64,000 nucleotides of DNA from Microcoleus sp. bin48.metabat.b7b8b9.023 (lineage in GTDB: Bacteria; Cyanobacteriota; Cyanobacteriia; Cyanobacteriales; Microcoleaceae): the NCBI RefSeq assembly GCF_013299185.1, contig NZ_JAAFKG010000007.1, forward strand, positions 98,479 to 162,478, given 5' to 3'. A program made the position numbers and the translations under genes. Under the pieces are notes generated by a model. The model ran no database searches, was not told the origin of the DNA, and was given only the letters and a program-made list of their open reading frames with translations. Within the stretch, counting starts at the first letter, position 1; every line of letters starts with the position of its first letter. This document shows positions 33,048 through 41,675 of this stretch, piece after piece.

Positions 33048-33094
33048 GGTTAGCGCAAGTCTAACCGTTGACGAATATGTTGGATTTACCAACA
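33048..33094 (-). promoter_or_regulatory. Palindromes in the glnN upstream region
   Basis: Two perfect inverted repeats lie 45-95 bp upstream of the glnN start: GGTTAG-N7-CTAACC (33048-33066) and TGTTGG-N5-CCAACA (33078-33094). The second has the TGT...ACA ends of an NtcA-like site but with 11 instead of 9-10 bases between, so it is not a standard match. On the glnN strand a possible -10 (TATATT) lies between it and the gene. A regulator site is likely; its identity is not settled. Confidence 0.4.
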
Positions 33095-33938
33095 TTTTTA
33101 GTCTGACCTAACTTTTTGGAGAATGCCTTGTTTGGCAGGCTCTCAAAGATTGGAGGAGCAAGGCGGAATCTCTTCGCCGTCCGTGTTGGTGAGAATCCGG
33201 TGTTCGATAGATGCGGTTGGATTTCGATTATTAGCAAGCAAATAGATGACTGGAGACTGTACTAATTTGAGTCAACATCGTAGATGTCGGCGCTGCACAG
33301 ATTTACTGGCTAATTTTCACCCTGGTAAGCTCAAAAATTTTGTGCGAGTTAATTCCTATGAATTCTGGTCAAAACTACTTATGGTTTTTAATGGTTCGAC
33401 GATCGCTAAATCGCAGTCCAGCAAACAACGCACTCGTTTAGCGTTTTGGGGAATTATGGAGAGTACACAATCTACACTTGGAAATTGTAAACAATCATTA
33501 AGGAAATAAATGTATCGTAGACTACAGAATTTTAGTTTTTTTTGCCAACGGACGATCGCCCGATCGCGCATAACGGCAGAATTTGAGTTGTAGGGTGTGT
33601 CAGCAGCGCGTTATTTTATCCAGAATTGAGGGTTCAAAGCTGACGCACCTACTTCATGTCATGTCTGTTAAATTGCGCGCGATCGAATTTTGTCGTGTGG
33701 TGGGGGCGGGTTTATGGATATTGTTGGTTTGAGTCAGAGATTGTTTGTGAACGCCCCTACAAGCATTTTGATTCATTCACTGGCTCTGATATCAGATTAT
33801 AAAATAAACTTCTATTGAATTGCGCGCGATCGAATTTTGTCGTGTGGTGGGGGCGGGTTTATGAGATTGTTGGTTTGAGTCAGAGATTGTTGGTTAACCG
33901 GCCCCTACAAGCATTTTGATTATTTTACTAGATAAACC
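33095..33938. other. Gene-free region between glnN and 2OG oxygenase
   Basis: 33110-33230 is more GC-rich than its surroundings and can form GGCG...CGCC and other small hairpins, but I recognise neither a riboswitch nor a gene. Frames of 70-90 codons between 33246 and 33571 have no family features and are not called. The remainder is the duplicated segment listed separately. Confidence 0.5.
33669..33922 (+). repeat. ~103-bp direct repeat, two copies
   Basis: 33669-33772 and 33819-33922 both run from AATTGCGCGCGATCGAATTT through GTCGTGTGGTGGGGGCGGGT and GTTTGAGTCAGAGATTGTT to CCCCTACAAGCATTTTGATT. They differ by a few bases (GGATATTGTT versus GAGATTGTT; AACG versus ACCGG). The spacing is 150 bp. 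Confidence 0.8.
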
Positions 33939-34550
33939 TCATTTGATTTTTGCTTTCGCCGCCCTCGACTCGATTGTAAATCCGGGAATATCTTGTAATT
34001 CTGTGGCGCTCAAACTGTACTGTTCGCAAACCAAACTTAAGCGAGTCCCGCTACTTTTTACGGCGTTGACTGAGTGTGTCAAATCTCCTTGAAAATAGAT
34101 CAGTGAATTGACTTGTGGCTTAATCTGTCCGACTTGCTGTTTGTTGCGCCGGAGTATCAATTCTCCGCCTTGCAAATTTGGGGGAACTTGTACGTACAAA
34201 ACGCTGACGGCGGCGGGAGGTTCAACCGTTTTGCAGTACGATCGCAAAGATCGATCGATATGCGGATCGACGCGGGAACCTTCGCCCAGAAGCAGGGGAT
34301 TGAGGTAAAAAGCGTTGCATTCCGGCTGTAATGCTTGGTCTAGATAGGGTTTGAACAACGGGAATCGGCGCTCGACTTCGGCGATTTGAGCGCGCCCAAA
34401 TACCACGGAAAAGCCTTTTGTGCCGATGAAATCGCGGTTGAGGTTGTTGGTTGCAAAGTAAGGTGAGGCGAGAATTGCTCCTCGTAAGTCGTTGAGATAG
34501 TCGATCGAGAAAGCGTTAGGATGTTGGCTGTAGTATTTCAAGGCGCTCAA
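33939..34550 (-). CDS. 2-oxoglutarate/Fe(II)-dependent dioxygenase (prolyl-hydroxylase-like)
   Basis: 203 residues forming a compact jelly-roll. The iron ligands are H97 and D99 in VDPHIDRS and H159 in GDLTHSV; R170 in GTRLSLVCEQY is placed to bind 2-oxoglutarate. QGGELILRR and NSLIYFQGDLTHSV match P4H-type oxygenases. It would hydroxylate a protein or small-molecule substrate using O2 and 2OG; the substrate is unknown. Stand-alone gene with no obvious partner. Confidence 0.82.
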   Translation of the reverse strand: MSALKYYSQHPNAFSIDYLNDLRGAILASPYFATNNLNRDFIGTKGFSVVFGRAQIAEVERRFPLFKPYLDQALQPECNAFYLNPLLLGEGSRVDPHIDRSLRSYCKTVEPPAAVSVLYVQVPPNLQGGELILRRNKQQVGQIKPQVNSLIYFQGDLTHSVNAVKSSGTRLSLVCEQYSLSATELQDIPGFTIESRAAKAKIK

Positions 34551-35107
34551 AAATCATCAAAGTTTAAAAGTTTAACGGAAACAGCGGATAGGAATGCAGC
34601 AATTGCTCAGACTTGGGAAAAGCTTAGTTCCTCGCGCAGGATATGCGGAAGTTTTGCGAATTAATAGTAACACGAAGGGAACAATCAGCACAAGCTCCAA
34701 CGGGAATGGCCGGACTTTGCTGGATCGAGGTTTTTGCATTAGTTGTTGTATGTAATATCGTTTCCGCTTGGATCGGAATGATTTAACCGCAGAGAATACA
34801 GAGAAAGGGAAGAGAGAGATAAATACAGGACGATGTTAACGGATTTGATATAAATCGTCGATCGAGAACGACTATTACAACTCTAGCTTGCAGTAAATTT
34901 TGCCGATCGTCCAAAACGCGATTGTTGTTTGCTAATTCCCAAAGTGCGATCGATTGACATAGGTTAAAAGTTATATAGAAATCCTAAATCATTTGTGAAT
35001 TTCTTACTCCCTCCCCTTAATAAGGGGAGGGTTGGGGTGGGGTAAAAAAACTTTACGAGTCATTTAGGACTGCTATAGTCGATCGCATAAGCTACCTTAA
35101 GAAAATT
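34551..35107. repeat. Gene-free spacer with family D element
   Basis: 34975-35076 is a family D element: ATAGAAATCCTAAAT (34975-34989) faces ATTTAGGACTGCTAT (35062-35076). Its interior contains CCCTCCCCTTAATAAGGGGA, a hairpin. CGTTTCCGCTTGGATCGGAA at about 34752 also occurs, with one change, near 6128. No gene or RNA is seen. Confidence 0.65.
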
Positions 35108-36232
35108 ATGCGTTTCTTTCGTTTTGGCTGTCTTGGTATTTTAGGCTTGTTAATTATCCTCTCGGTTGCCCCCGGACAAATTATGAAATTGGGTATTCGC
35201 ACGGCCGAATTTAGTCCTGATGGCAAATATTCGATCGCGATTCTCAGATATCCAATGCTGTTTTCTATGCCCGGTGGAGGAAGCGATGCCCCCTGCGATG
35301 TATTTCTGTTCGATGCGGCTGGAAGAGAGTTGAATAGTAGAAGTGTGGAGATGGTGCAACTTGTGTCTGTGCACTGGCAGGGCGATCGGGTGAGAATTGG
35401 GGATATGTTAGATGAATGGAAATTGCCCAAAATAGATAATATCAACATTTTGCTGTTTAGTGCTGCTTACACGGGCGATCGCGCAGCAGTCGAAAAGCTC
35501 TTGGCAAAAAATGCAGATATCCATTTCAAGACTTATTTAAACCAAACACTGTTACACGCGGCTGCTTTTGGCCCGAATCAGGCAATTGTACAGTTGTTTC
35601 TCCAAAAAGGATTGGATGTAAGGGCTCTCGACAAATCAGGACAAACGCCCCTGCACGCGGCGGCTGCTGGACGGGGTAGCGGGGCGATCGACCTTTTAAT
35701 CGCCAGCGGTGCAGACATGGAGGCGATCGATCTCCCCCGTCACGATACTGGACAAACAGCACTCAACATCGCAGCAGATAGGGGCAATTCTCAAGCAATG
35801 AAAGCCTTGATCGAGCGAGGCGCCAAGGTGAATGACAGCACCTTTTTTTCTGTAATCAAGAGGTTTAAGTCTGAAAAAACGAAGCAAGAGATAATTGAAT
35901 TACTGCTCGATCATCAAGCTGAAGTACCATCAGGTTTACTTTACAGCGCTGTCTCCCATCGAAATATCGAGATTGTAAAATTATTGATCGATCGCGGTGC
36001 TGATGTGAACGAACCAGATCCTTACGATAATACTACTCTGTTGATGAGAATTGTGCAACCCCATACTGGTATCTCTCCGCAATTAAAACCTGCCTTAGTG
36101 AAGTTATTTCTTGCAAAGGGTGCAGATGTGAACGCTCGAAATAAAAATGGTGCAACTGCCTTAAGTATTGCTTACAAATCATCCACTCCGGAGATTGTTA
36201 AGTTACTCCAACAGCACGGAGCTCAAAGATAA
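35108..36232 (+). CDS. Membrane-anchored ankyrin-repeat protein
   Basis: 374 residues. The N-terminus (FFRFGCLGILGLLIILSVAP) is a signal peptide or anchor, followed by ~95 residues of unassigned beta-rich sequence (TAEFSPDGKYSIAILRYP ... DAPCDVFLFDAAGREL). From ~118 onward there are seven or eight ankyrin units, e.g. NQTLLHAAAFGPNQAIVQLFL, GQTPLHAAAAGRGSGAIDLL, GQTALNIAADRGNSQAMKAL and GATALSIAYKSSTPEIVKLL. The repeats probably bind a protein partner outside the cytoplasm. No catalytic motif is seen. Confidence 0.85.
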   Translation: MRFFRFGCLGILGLLIILSVAPGQIMKLGIRTAEFSPDGKYSIAILRYPMLFSMPGGGSDAPCDVFLFDAAGRELNSRSVEMVQLVSVHWQGDRVRIGDMLDEWKLPKIDNINILLFSAAYTGDRAAVEKLLAKNADIHFKTYLNQTLLHAAAFGPNQAIVQLFLQKGLDVRALDKSGQTPLHAAAAGRGSGAIDLLIASGADMEAIDLPRHDTGQTALNIAADRGNSQAMKALIERGAKVNDSTFFSVIKRFKSEKTKQEIIELLLDHQAEVPSGLLYSAVSHRNIEIVKLLIDRGADVNEPDPYDNTTLLMRIVQPHTGISPQLKPALVKLFLAKGADVNARNKNGATALSIAYKSSTPEIVKLLQQHGAQR

Positions 36233-36248
36233 ATCTGCGGTTTAAACC

Positions 36249-36594
36249 TATAGCGGTTATCAGAAAGATGAGGTATGTTGTTGGGCTTAAGCCCTCTTAG
36301 TCTAAGCGGTTATACCAGCTCTCTGACGTACCTCATCTTTTTGAGAAAGGCTATATTCTCAATAAATTTTCATCTGCCCAGGCGGATTTAGGAATAAACG
36401 AGATATGAAAGTCGTATTTTGTATGCGGTAGTCAGAGGGCTAAAGCCCAACAACGTACCTCATACCTCATCTTTAATCTGCCGAGGCGAATTTAGGAGTC
36501 AACGAGGTTTCAAAGTCGTATTTTGTATGCGGCAGTCAGAGGGCTCGCATCCCAACAACGTACCTAATCTTTCTGATAACCGCTATACATTTTA
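36249..36594. repeat. Family C repeat cluster
   Basis: 36249-36355 begins TATAGCGGTTATCAGAAAGA and ends CTTTTTGAGAAAGGCTATA. Two directly repeated ~105-bp blocks follow (about 36374-36474 and 36478-36594), each containing AAAGTCGTATTTTGTATGCG, GTCAGAGGGCT and CCCAACAACGTACCT; the last ends TTTCTGATAACCGCTATA, the inverse of the first end. The cluster lies between the convergent ankyrin and tRNA nucleotidyltransferase genes. Other copies: 18017-18118 and 56457-56563. Confidence 0.8.
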
Positions 36595-36605
36595 GGGATT
36601 TGTAT

Positions 36606-37871
36606 TTATATCAAATCTGGCTGTACCGCAACAAAGTCTGACGCCAATTTCAGGGCATCTTCGCGAGTCGCAATTCTCCCTTCCACCCGCGCTAATTGAA
36701 TCTCCATTAACAATTGACCGATGCGCGGACTTCTGGGAATATTCAAAGATTCCATTAACTCATTGCCGCTCACTAATTGTGTGGGATGGGCGACTATATC
36801 ACCGGCATCGAGATAGCGATTAATTAACAGTGCAATCTCCTCAACCGCAATTCCCGCTGCCATGGCTAAAACTGCTAAAATTGGAAATACTATTCCCACG
36901 TCGCGAAACAAGAAATACTGTTCTCGTAAGGACATTTCTGCAATCGGTTGTGCTTGAAGTTGTGGCAAATATTTCAAAAGCTCGATCGCACTTTTAATCT
37001 CTGCATTGCTGTACTTCAACCGCAGCAACTCGGTTTCAGCAATTGTCGGGTCGGAATTTGCCAAAACAGCCAACTTCCCGATCGCCAACAACGGCGTTTT
37101 AATTGTATCCCGAATCGATCGCCCAAACTCTTTCCCCAACTCCGGGTAAATTGCCGCCAATTCAGCAGCACACGCGTCGATTTTTGTCAAAATATCGAAA
37201 CGGTCGATCGCACTTGCAAACCAAATCGAAAATAACCCATCTTCGCAACCCTTACAAATCCAAGGAACACCGTTATTATTGCTCAACAAATAACCCAATT
37301 CTGTCCGCACCCGTTCCACCGCCACCCGACTCAACAGCGGCGCCAATTCCCGAATCGCCTGCAAAGTTTCCGGTTCGATCGCAAAACCCAACTGTGCTGC
37401 TTGGCGGTAAGCTCTTAATAACCTCAGCGGATCGTCCTCTAAATTCGATCGCGAAATCATCCGCAGCAAACCCAACCGCAAATCAGTTTGACCGTCCAAA
37501 GGATCGATGATTTCTCCGGTAAAAGGATTGCAGGCGATAGCATTACTCCGAAAATCCCGGCGCAGCAAATCCTCCTCCAGACTCCCGCCAAAAGCCTGGG
37601 CAAAATCCACCGTACCGCCCGCAAACACCACCCGCGCAATCTGTCGTTCCGCATCCAACAACACAAATCCGCCTTTCGTGCGATCGGCAATTTTTCTAGC
37701 AGTTTTCACCGCCCGTGCTAACATAACGAAATCCAAATCAAAATAGTGCGATCGGCGGCCCAGCAGCGCATCCCGCACCGCGCCGCCCACCAAATAAACA
37801 GGCGGTGTCAGCAGTTCCAAATCGAACGGCCAAGTCTCAGGAGATAACGCAGGTGGCAAATTCATCGGCAT
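36606..37871 (-). CDS. tRNA nucleotidyltransferase / poly(A) polymerase family (CCA-adding)
   Basis: 421 residues. Class II nucleotidyltransferase head: PVYLVGGAVRDALLGR (GGAVRD), FDLDFV (the DxD metal pair), LRRDFRSNA and DPLDGQTDL, then the neck motif EDDPLRLLRAYRQAAQLGF. A helical body follows, with no HD domain. It adds or repairs the 3' CCA (or only part of it; cyanobacteria can split the C- and A-adding functions). Two near-adjacent starts (M1, M3) are possible. Located next to ycf34, divergent. Confidence 0.9.
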   Translation of the reverse strand: MPMNLPPALSPETWPFDLELLTPPVYLVGGAVRDALLGRRSHYFDLDFVMLARAVKTARKIADRTKGGFVLLDAERQIARVVFAGGTVDFAQAFGGSLEEDLLRRDFRSNAIACNPFTGEIIDPLDGQTDLRLGLLRMISRSNLEDDPLRLLRAYRQAAQLGFAIEPETLQAIRELAPLLSRVAVERVRTELGYLLSNNNGVPWICKGCEDGLFSIWFASAIDRFDILTKIDACAAELAAIYPELGKEFGRSIRDTIKTPLLAIGKLAVLANSDPTIAETELLRLKYSNAEIKSAIELLKYLPQLQAQPIAEMSLREQYFLFRDVGIVFPILAVLAMAAGIAVEEIALLINRYLDAGDIVAHPTQLVSGNELMESLNIPRSPRIGQLLMEIQLARVEGRIATREDALKLASDFVAVQPDLI

Positions 37872-37979
37872 CGCAACAAAAATCTACTTTCCTTACAAAC
37901 AATAAAACTCTTGCTACGCTAGATTAACAGAAAGCTCAAAATTCACCAATCTTTTTGAAATGCACAGAGGATATCAAGA

Positions 37980-38228
37980 ATGTGTATTTGTATTAACTGC
38001 CACTATGTAGACCGCTGCTTCACCTACCACGCCGTAGAAGGACAGCACGAACAAATCCACCTCACCGAAACACCCGATTTCGACCCCGTAGAACCCACCA
38101 TCAACGTCAACATCCGCCCCCGTCAAGACGAAGTAGAAATGGAATGGGATGTAGTCGGGTGTCAAAGTTTTAAGCAAGAGACCGGCAAATGGGCCAAATT
38201 GCGGCCCGGCGAACTTGTACCAACTTGA
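37980..38228 (+). CDS. ycf34: Ycf34 family protein
   Basis: 82 residues, matching the conserved cyanobacterial/plastid Ycf34: MCICINCHYVDRCFTYHAVE at the start with C2, C4, C7 and C13, then NVNIRP and VEMEWDVVGCQSF with a fifth cysteine. In Synechocystis, Ycf34 is an iron-sulfur protein that affects photosynthetic electron transport under light. AGAGG lies 10 bases upstream of the ATG. It diverges from the tRNA nucleotidyltransferase gene with only ~108 bp between starts. Confidence 0.92.
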   Translation: MCICINCHYVDRCFTYHAVEGQHEQIHLTETPDFDPVEPTINVNIRPRQDEVEMEWDVVGCQSFKQETGKWAKLRPGELVPT

Positions 38229-38497
38229 GTCAGTTGACTGTTGACTGTTGACTGTTGACTGTTGACAGTTGACTGTTGACAGTTGTTAGTTATTAGTTAT
38301 TAGTTGTTAGTAGACCGTAGACATTTGACCTGTGGTAGGGGCGGTGCCCCCGTGCCCGCCCTCTTCGTTAACAGTTGGTATTTTTTAGTTCCAATTCCCG
38401 ATGTCCGATGTCCGATGCCCGATGCCCAATTCCCAATTCCCAATTCCCAATTCCCCATTCCTAAATCTAAAATCTAAAATCTAAAATCTAAAATCCA
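38229..38497. repeat. Heptamer and simple-repeat spacer before kinase gene
   Basis: TTGACTG/TTGACAG copies (38231-38284), TTATTAG and TGTTAGT variants, CGATGTC/CGATGCC and CAATTCC units (38390-38455), and AAATCTA copies (38462-38490), ending a few bases before the kinase start. No gene is seen. Confidence 0.75.
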
Positions 38498-40207
38498 ATG
38501 TCCTATTGCTTAAACCCAACTTGTCACAATCCGCAGAACCAAAGTGATGCAGAATTGTGCCAAAGTTGCGGCTCAAAATTGTTGTTAGCTAACGAACAAT
38601 CGCCATCAGCATCTCGCTACCGTAGCATAAGGGCGATCGCACAAGGAGGCTTCGGCAGAACTTTCCTAGCAGTTGATGAAACCAAACCCCAGAATTTTGC
38701 ACAGTGCGTCATCAAGCAATCTTTACCGCCCAACACCGCAGCCGAAAAAGCCTCTCAACTATTTCACCAAGAAGCAGCCCAGCTAGAAACCTTGGGGAAA
38801 CATCCCCAAATTCCCGAATTAATCGCGCATTTTGAACAAGAGGGAAGACAATATTTAGTACAAGAATTTATAGACGGCAAAAATTTAGCTCAAGAATTAG
38901 AACAAAAAGGAGCATTCACCGAAACCCAAATTCGGCAAATCCTCAACGATTTATTGCCAGTGATCCACTTTGTCCACAAATCCAAAGTCATTCACCGCGA
39001 TATCAAGCCCGAAAATATCATTCGCCGCCGCCTATCTCCCGCCCCTTTACCCGCCTTAGAAAATTCCTATCAACCCTCTCCTTTCCAAAAAGATATCGTT
39101 TTAGTAGACTTTGGTGCAGCAAAGAAAGTAACAGCAACCGGATTGCCACAAACTGGTACAATCATCGGCAGCGCTGCTTATACAGCCCCAGAACAATTGA
39201 TGGGAAAAGCAGTTTTTGCTAGCGATATCTACAGTTTGGGTGTTACTTGCATTCACTTGCTGACTCACATTCCTCCCTTCGACTTGTTCGACAGCGCCGA
39301 GGATTCTTGGGCTTGGCGAAATTATTTGAAGAGTGCTGTTAGCGACGATTTCGGCCGCATCCTCGATACGATGCTCCAAAGTGCCACAAACCGGCGCTAC
39401 AGTTCAGCATCCGCAGTCATCCGGCAGTTGAACCCCAAGCCGGTCTATTTAGACGTGCAGCCCGTGTTGGATGCGCCGGAAACAGGCGCAGAATCCAAGC
39501 CTGCACTGGCGCCCGCACCTGCGCTTTTCAGTCGGGAACAGCAAGCCGAAATTCAGGAAGCTTTACAAGAGGCGATCGCCCCGTACAATGTTACAATCCA
39601 AATCAGTCAAGCCAAGCAAAAGCTCAATATCGTCATCAACAGAACCGAAGACAATCCCGTTTACTATCCGCACTTATCCCAAATAATTGCCACCAAACTC
39701 ACCGCTTTGCAGTTAAACAAAGTCGCAGCCATTAAGCTGTTGGGAAGAGTCAACAATTCTCGCGTCCCCGAGTGGAAGGAAGTATTGCAAATCGATCCCA
39801 AAATTCAATTGAAAAACAAACTCCTGCGGCTGCAACACAATCAATTAGCCAAGAAAATCGCCCCAGTTGTTACCCAAGAATTTTGGCTTCCGAAGTTGAA
39901 AACTCAGGATTTCTGGCTCGATTCGCTCATGTTTGCTTTAGTTTGGTTTATATTTGGCTCTCAAATAGTCATTTTTAATTCTTGGTTCGCGCTCATAGTT
40001 GCATCCGGTTTTATGGTTGTCAAACATCAAGTTTCTCAAGACAAAGAATTTGCGAACAAGAATTTATTTGCAAGTTTAGTAGTGCTGTTTTTACTAACTG
40101 GTGGCATGGGCAATTCCAGGATTTTAAACACGGGAATATTTGGCATTTTATTGGGTTGCTTGGTTGTGGCATTGCCACTGTTTTTTGTGAAGGAAAATTA
40201 TCAGTAA
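38498..40207 (+). CDS. Membrane-anchored Ser/Thr protein kinase with zinc ribbon
   Basis: 569 residues. N-terminal zinc ribbon (C4...C9 and CQSCGSK, ~4-27); kinase domain ~42-310 with a glycine loop AQGGFGRTFLA, K73 in CVIKQS, catalytic HRDIKPEN (D168) and DFGAAK (D204), and APEQLMG; a cytoplasmic linker domain (~345-440, NVTIQISQAKQKLNIVINR); then C-terminal membrane helices (~475-565). This zinc-ribbon/Hanks-type kinase layout is common in filamentous cyanobacteria. It phosphorylates unknown proteins. Its stop lies two bases before the GTG start of tsaB, so the two are probably cotranscribed. Confidence 0.9.
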   Translation: MSYCLNPTCHNPQNQSDAELCQSCGSKLLLANEQSPSASRYRSIRAIAQGGFGRTFLAVDETKPQNFAQCVIKQSLPPNTAAEKASQLFHQEAAQLETLGKHPQIPELIAHFEQEGRQYLVQEFIDGKNLAQELEQKGAFTETQIRQILNDLLPVIHFVHKSKVIHRDIKPENIIRRRLSPAPLPALENSYQPSPFQKDIVLVDFGAAKKVTATGLPQTGTIIGSAAYTAPEQLMGKAVFASDIYSLGVTCIHLLTHIPPFDLFDSAEDSWAWRNYLKSAVSDDFGRILDTMLQSATNRRYSSASAVIRQLNPKPVYLDVQPVLDAPETGAESKPALAPAPALFSREQQAEIQEALQEAIAPYNVTIQISQAKQKLNIVINRTEDNPVYYPHLSQIIATKLTALQLNKVAAIKLLGRVNNSRVPEWKEVLQIDPKIQLKNKLLRLQHNQLAKKIAPVVTQEFWLPKLKTQDFWLDSLMFALVWFIFGSQIVIFNSWFALIVASGFMVVKHQVSQDKEFANKNLFASLVVLFLLTGGMGNSRILNTGIFGILLGCLVVALPLFFVKENYQ

Positions 40208-40209
40208 TC

Positions 40210-41001
40210 GTGAATAGCAATCCCCAAGACGGAACATTAGTAAAAAAATACGGCTTAGCGTTGCACACCTCAACACCCGAATTAGGTTTAGCAATCAGCA
40301 ATTTTTCCGGCGATTATCGCTGCCAAACTTGGAATTTGGGCCGCAGTTTAGCAACGGATTTACACCAGCATTTAGTAGAGTTTATCACGCCACAAACTTG
40401 GGCAGATTTGGCTTTTATTGCAGTGGCAAAGGGGCCCGGAGGTTTTACGGGGACTCGCATGGGTATGGTGACAGCGCGAACTTTGGCTCAACAGTTGAAT
40501 ATTCCGGTTTTTACCATTTCAACTTTGGCGGCTGTTGCTTGGTTGCACCCCCAATCCAGGGCGGGTACGGGGGAGCTTTTGGAATTAGAACCCCCCCAAC
40601 CCCCCCTACAATCGGGGGGGCTTTTGGAATTAGAACCCCCCCTACAATCGGGGGGGCTTTTGGAATTAGAACCCCCCCTACAATCGGGGGGGCTTTTGAG
40701 AGAAGATATTGCGCTGCAAATGCCTGCACAGCGGGGGCAATTATTTGGCGCTGTTTATGCAGTTAACAGTAATTGGGGTGTAACAGAGTTGTTTTCTGAT
40801 GCAGTAATGACGGCGGAATCTTGGCAGGAAAAGTTGGCAAGTTGGGGAAGTTCCTATCAGTTGATTGAAGTTGGCAGCGAGTTGGGTTCGTCGGTTGCTG
40901 GCGTGTTGGATTTGGCTTATTTGGAGTGGCAACAAGGAAGTCGCCCGGATTGGTGGGATGCTTTGCCTTATTACGGGCAACATCCCGTACAGGGGCAATG
41001 A
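40210..41001 (+). CDS. tsaB: tRNA threonylcarbamoyladenosine protein TsaB, with repeat insertion
   Basis: 263 residues from a GTG start at 40210. The N-terminal ASKHA fold reads GLALHTSTPELGLAI, then FIAVAKGPGGFTGTRMGMVTARTLAQQL (the conserved GPGSFTG/TGxR region), and the C-terminal part has MPAQRGQLFGAVY. TsaB pairs with TsaD to make t6A37 in tRNAs reading ANN codons and is normally essential. Residues ~122-162 are an insertion of three repeats of LLELEPPLQSGG from a 36-bp DNA unit. Such an insert is absent from ordinary TsaB (~220 aa) and sits in a loop between the two half-domains, so the protein may tolerate it. Confidence 0.88.
   Translation: MNSNPQDGTLVKKYGLALHTSTPELGLAISNFSGDYRCQTWNLGRSLATDLHQHLVEFITPQTWADLAFIAVAKGPGGFTGTRMGMVTARTLAQQLNIPVFTISTLAAVAWLHPQSRAGTGELLELEPPQPPLQSGGLLELEPPLQSGGLLELEPPLQSGGLLREDIALQMPAQRGQLFGAVYAVNSNWGVTELFSDAVMTAESWQEKLASWGSSYQLIEVGSELGSSVAGVLDLAYLEWQQGSRPDWWDALPYYGQHPVQGQ
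40570..40697 (+). repeat. 36-bp GC-rich repeat, three units inside tsaB
   Basis: The unit is CTTTTGGAATTAGAACCCCC followed by CCTACAATCGGGGGGG. The first unit has an extra CCAACCCCC. CCCCCC...GGGGGG within each unit forms a hairpin like those common in the intergenic C/G-run repeats of this window (e.g. 30660-30715, 62360-62390). Unit length is a multiple of three, so the frame stays open. Confidence 0.9.
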
Positions 41002-41160
41002 ATATTGGGAATAGGGCATTGGGAATAGGGCATTGGGCATTATTTCGTTTCAGTTAAATCAACTTGTAGAGTGCGTTTTTTTTCGGACTATGCCCGATGC
41101 CCTCTTTGCCCGATGCCCGTAAATGATTTATAAGCAATTAAGCAGACTTGATATCATTGT

Positions 41161-41424
41161 TTATTTAAGGGCGATACAAAGTTCGAGGCAAAATGTTAAT
41201 GTCAGCGGATCTGGGTTTTCGGTTCGCAATTGGTCGATTTCATCAGGATTGCAGCCGCGAGATTCCATAAAAGCGAGCATCCAGCTAGTTAGTGTATCAA
41301 TATCAATATATTTTGCTCCGAGACATTCGGGACAAGTTTCTCCGTTGACAGTACCTGTGCCTTCGCACTCAGGGCAATCCCAGTGGGTGTTTATCGGATT
41401 GGATTCGATTAGGCTGTTGCTCAT
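41161..41424 (-). CDS. Small DnaJ-type zinc-finger protein
   Basis: 87 residues from the ATG at 41424 (a TTG 9 bp earlier is in frame). It contains a DnaJ-like zinc-finger pair: CPECEGTGTVNG and CPECLGAKYI, i.e. two CxxCxG-type knuckles, then a helical C-terminus (LTSWMLAFMESRGCNPDEIDQL). It resembles small cysteine-rich proteins related to the DnaJ zinc centre, possibly with a disulfide or chaperone role; not assigned to a known family. It ends close to tsaB's downstream region, convergent to it. Confidence 0.6.
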   Translation of the reverse strand: MSNSLIESNPINTHWDCPECEGTGTVNGETCPECLGAKYIDIDTLTSWMLAFMESRGCNPDEIDQLRTENPDPLTLTFCLELCIALK

Positions 41425-41558
41425 TTTAGGCAAAAGTTCGATCGCACTACTCGTTCAGTTTAGCAATTCCGGCAAAATGTCGATCGCCCTCACTTCTTCC
41501 TACCTTTACACCAAGCGGGCTAAAGACTAAGATCGAAGCAAATACAAAAGGGGTATTT

Positions 41559-41642
41559 ATGTTCGATCGCGCTCAATGGTTTTTGGCTGGAATGTCGCCC
41601 AATAATATGGCGGCTTTTCTGCTGCAAGGAGAGTGGAAATGA
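41559..41642 (+). pseudogene. Minigene remnant of the TPR-CHAT gene (start fused to end)
   Basis: A 27-codon frame starts MFDRAQWFLAGMS and ends MAAFLLQGEWK-stop. The first part matches the N-terminus of the TPR-CHAT protein at 42385 ([13 protein letters not shown]) and the last part matches its C-terminus ([15 protein letters not shown]). The ~60 bp upstream also match (ACAAAAGGGG(T)...TTATGTTCGATCGCGCTCAA). It is best explained as a second gene copy that lost its ~1,000-codon middle. Confidence 0.8.
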
Positions 41643-41675
41643 TATAATAGTTAAAGGTTCTCAGAGGTAAAATCC

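Noticed and set aside
33117..33230. Possible riboswitch or structured RNA upstream of glnN
   Set aside because: Compared by eye with the glutamine riboswitch, cobalamin and tRNA patterns; none matched, so it is left as unassigned sequence.
33246..33571. Two overlapping frames of 87 (plus) and 71 (minus) codons
   Set aside because: Neither has a recognisable domain or convincing ribosome binding site, and they overlap on opposite strands.
17176..38284. Heptamer tracts as CRISPR arrays
   Set aside because: Units are 7 bp without unique spacers, and no cas genes are present in the window.
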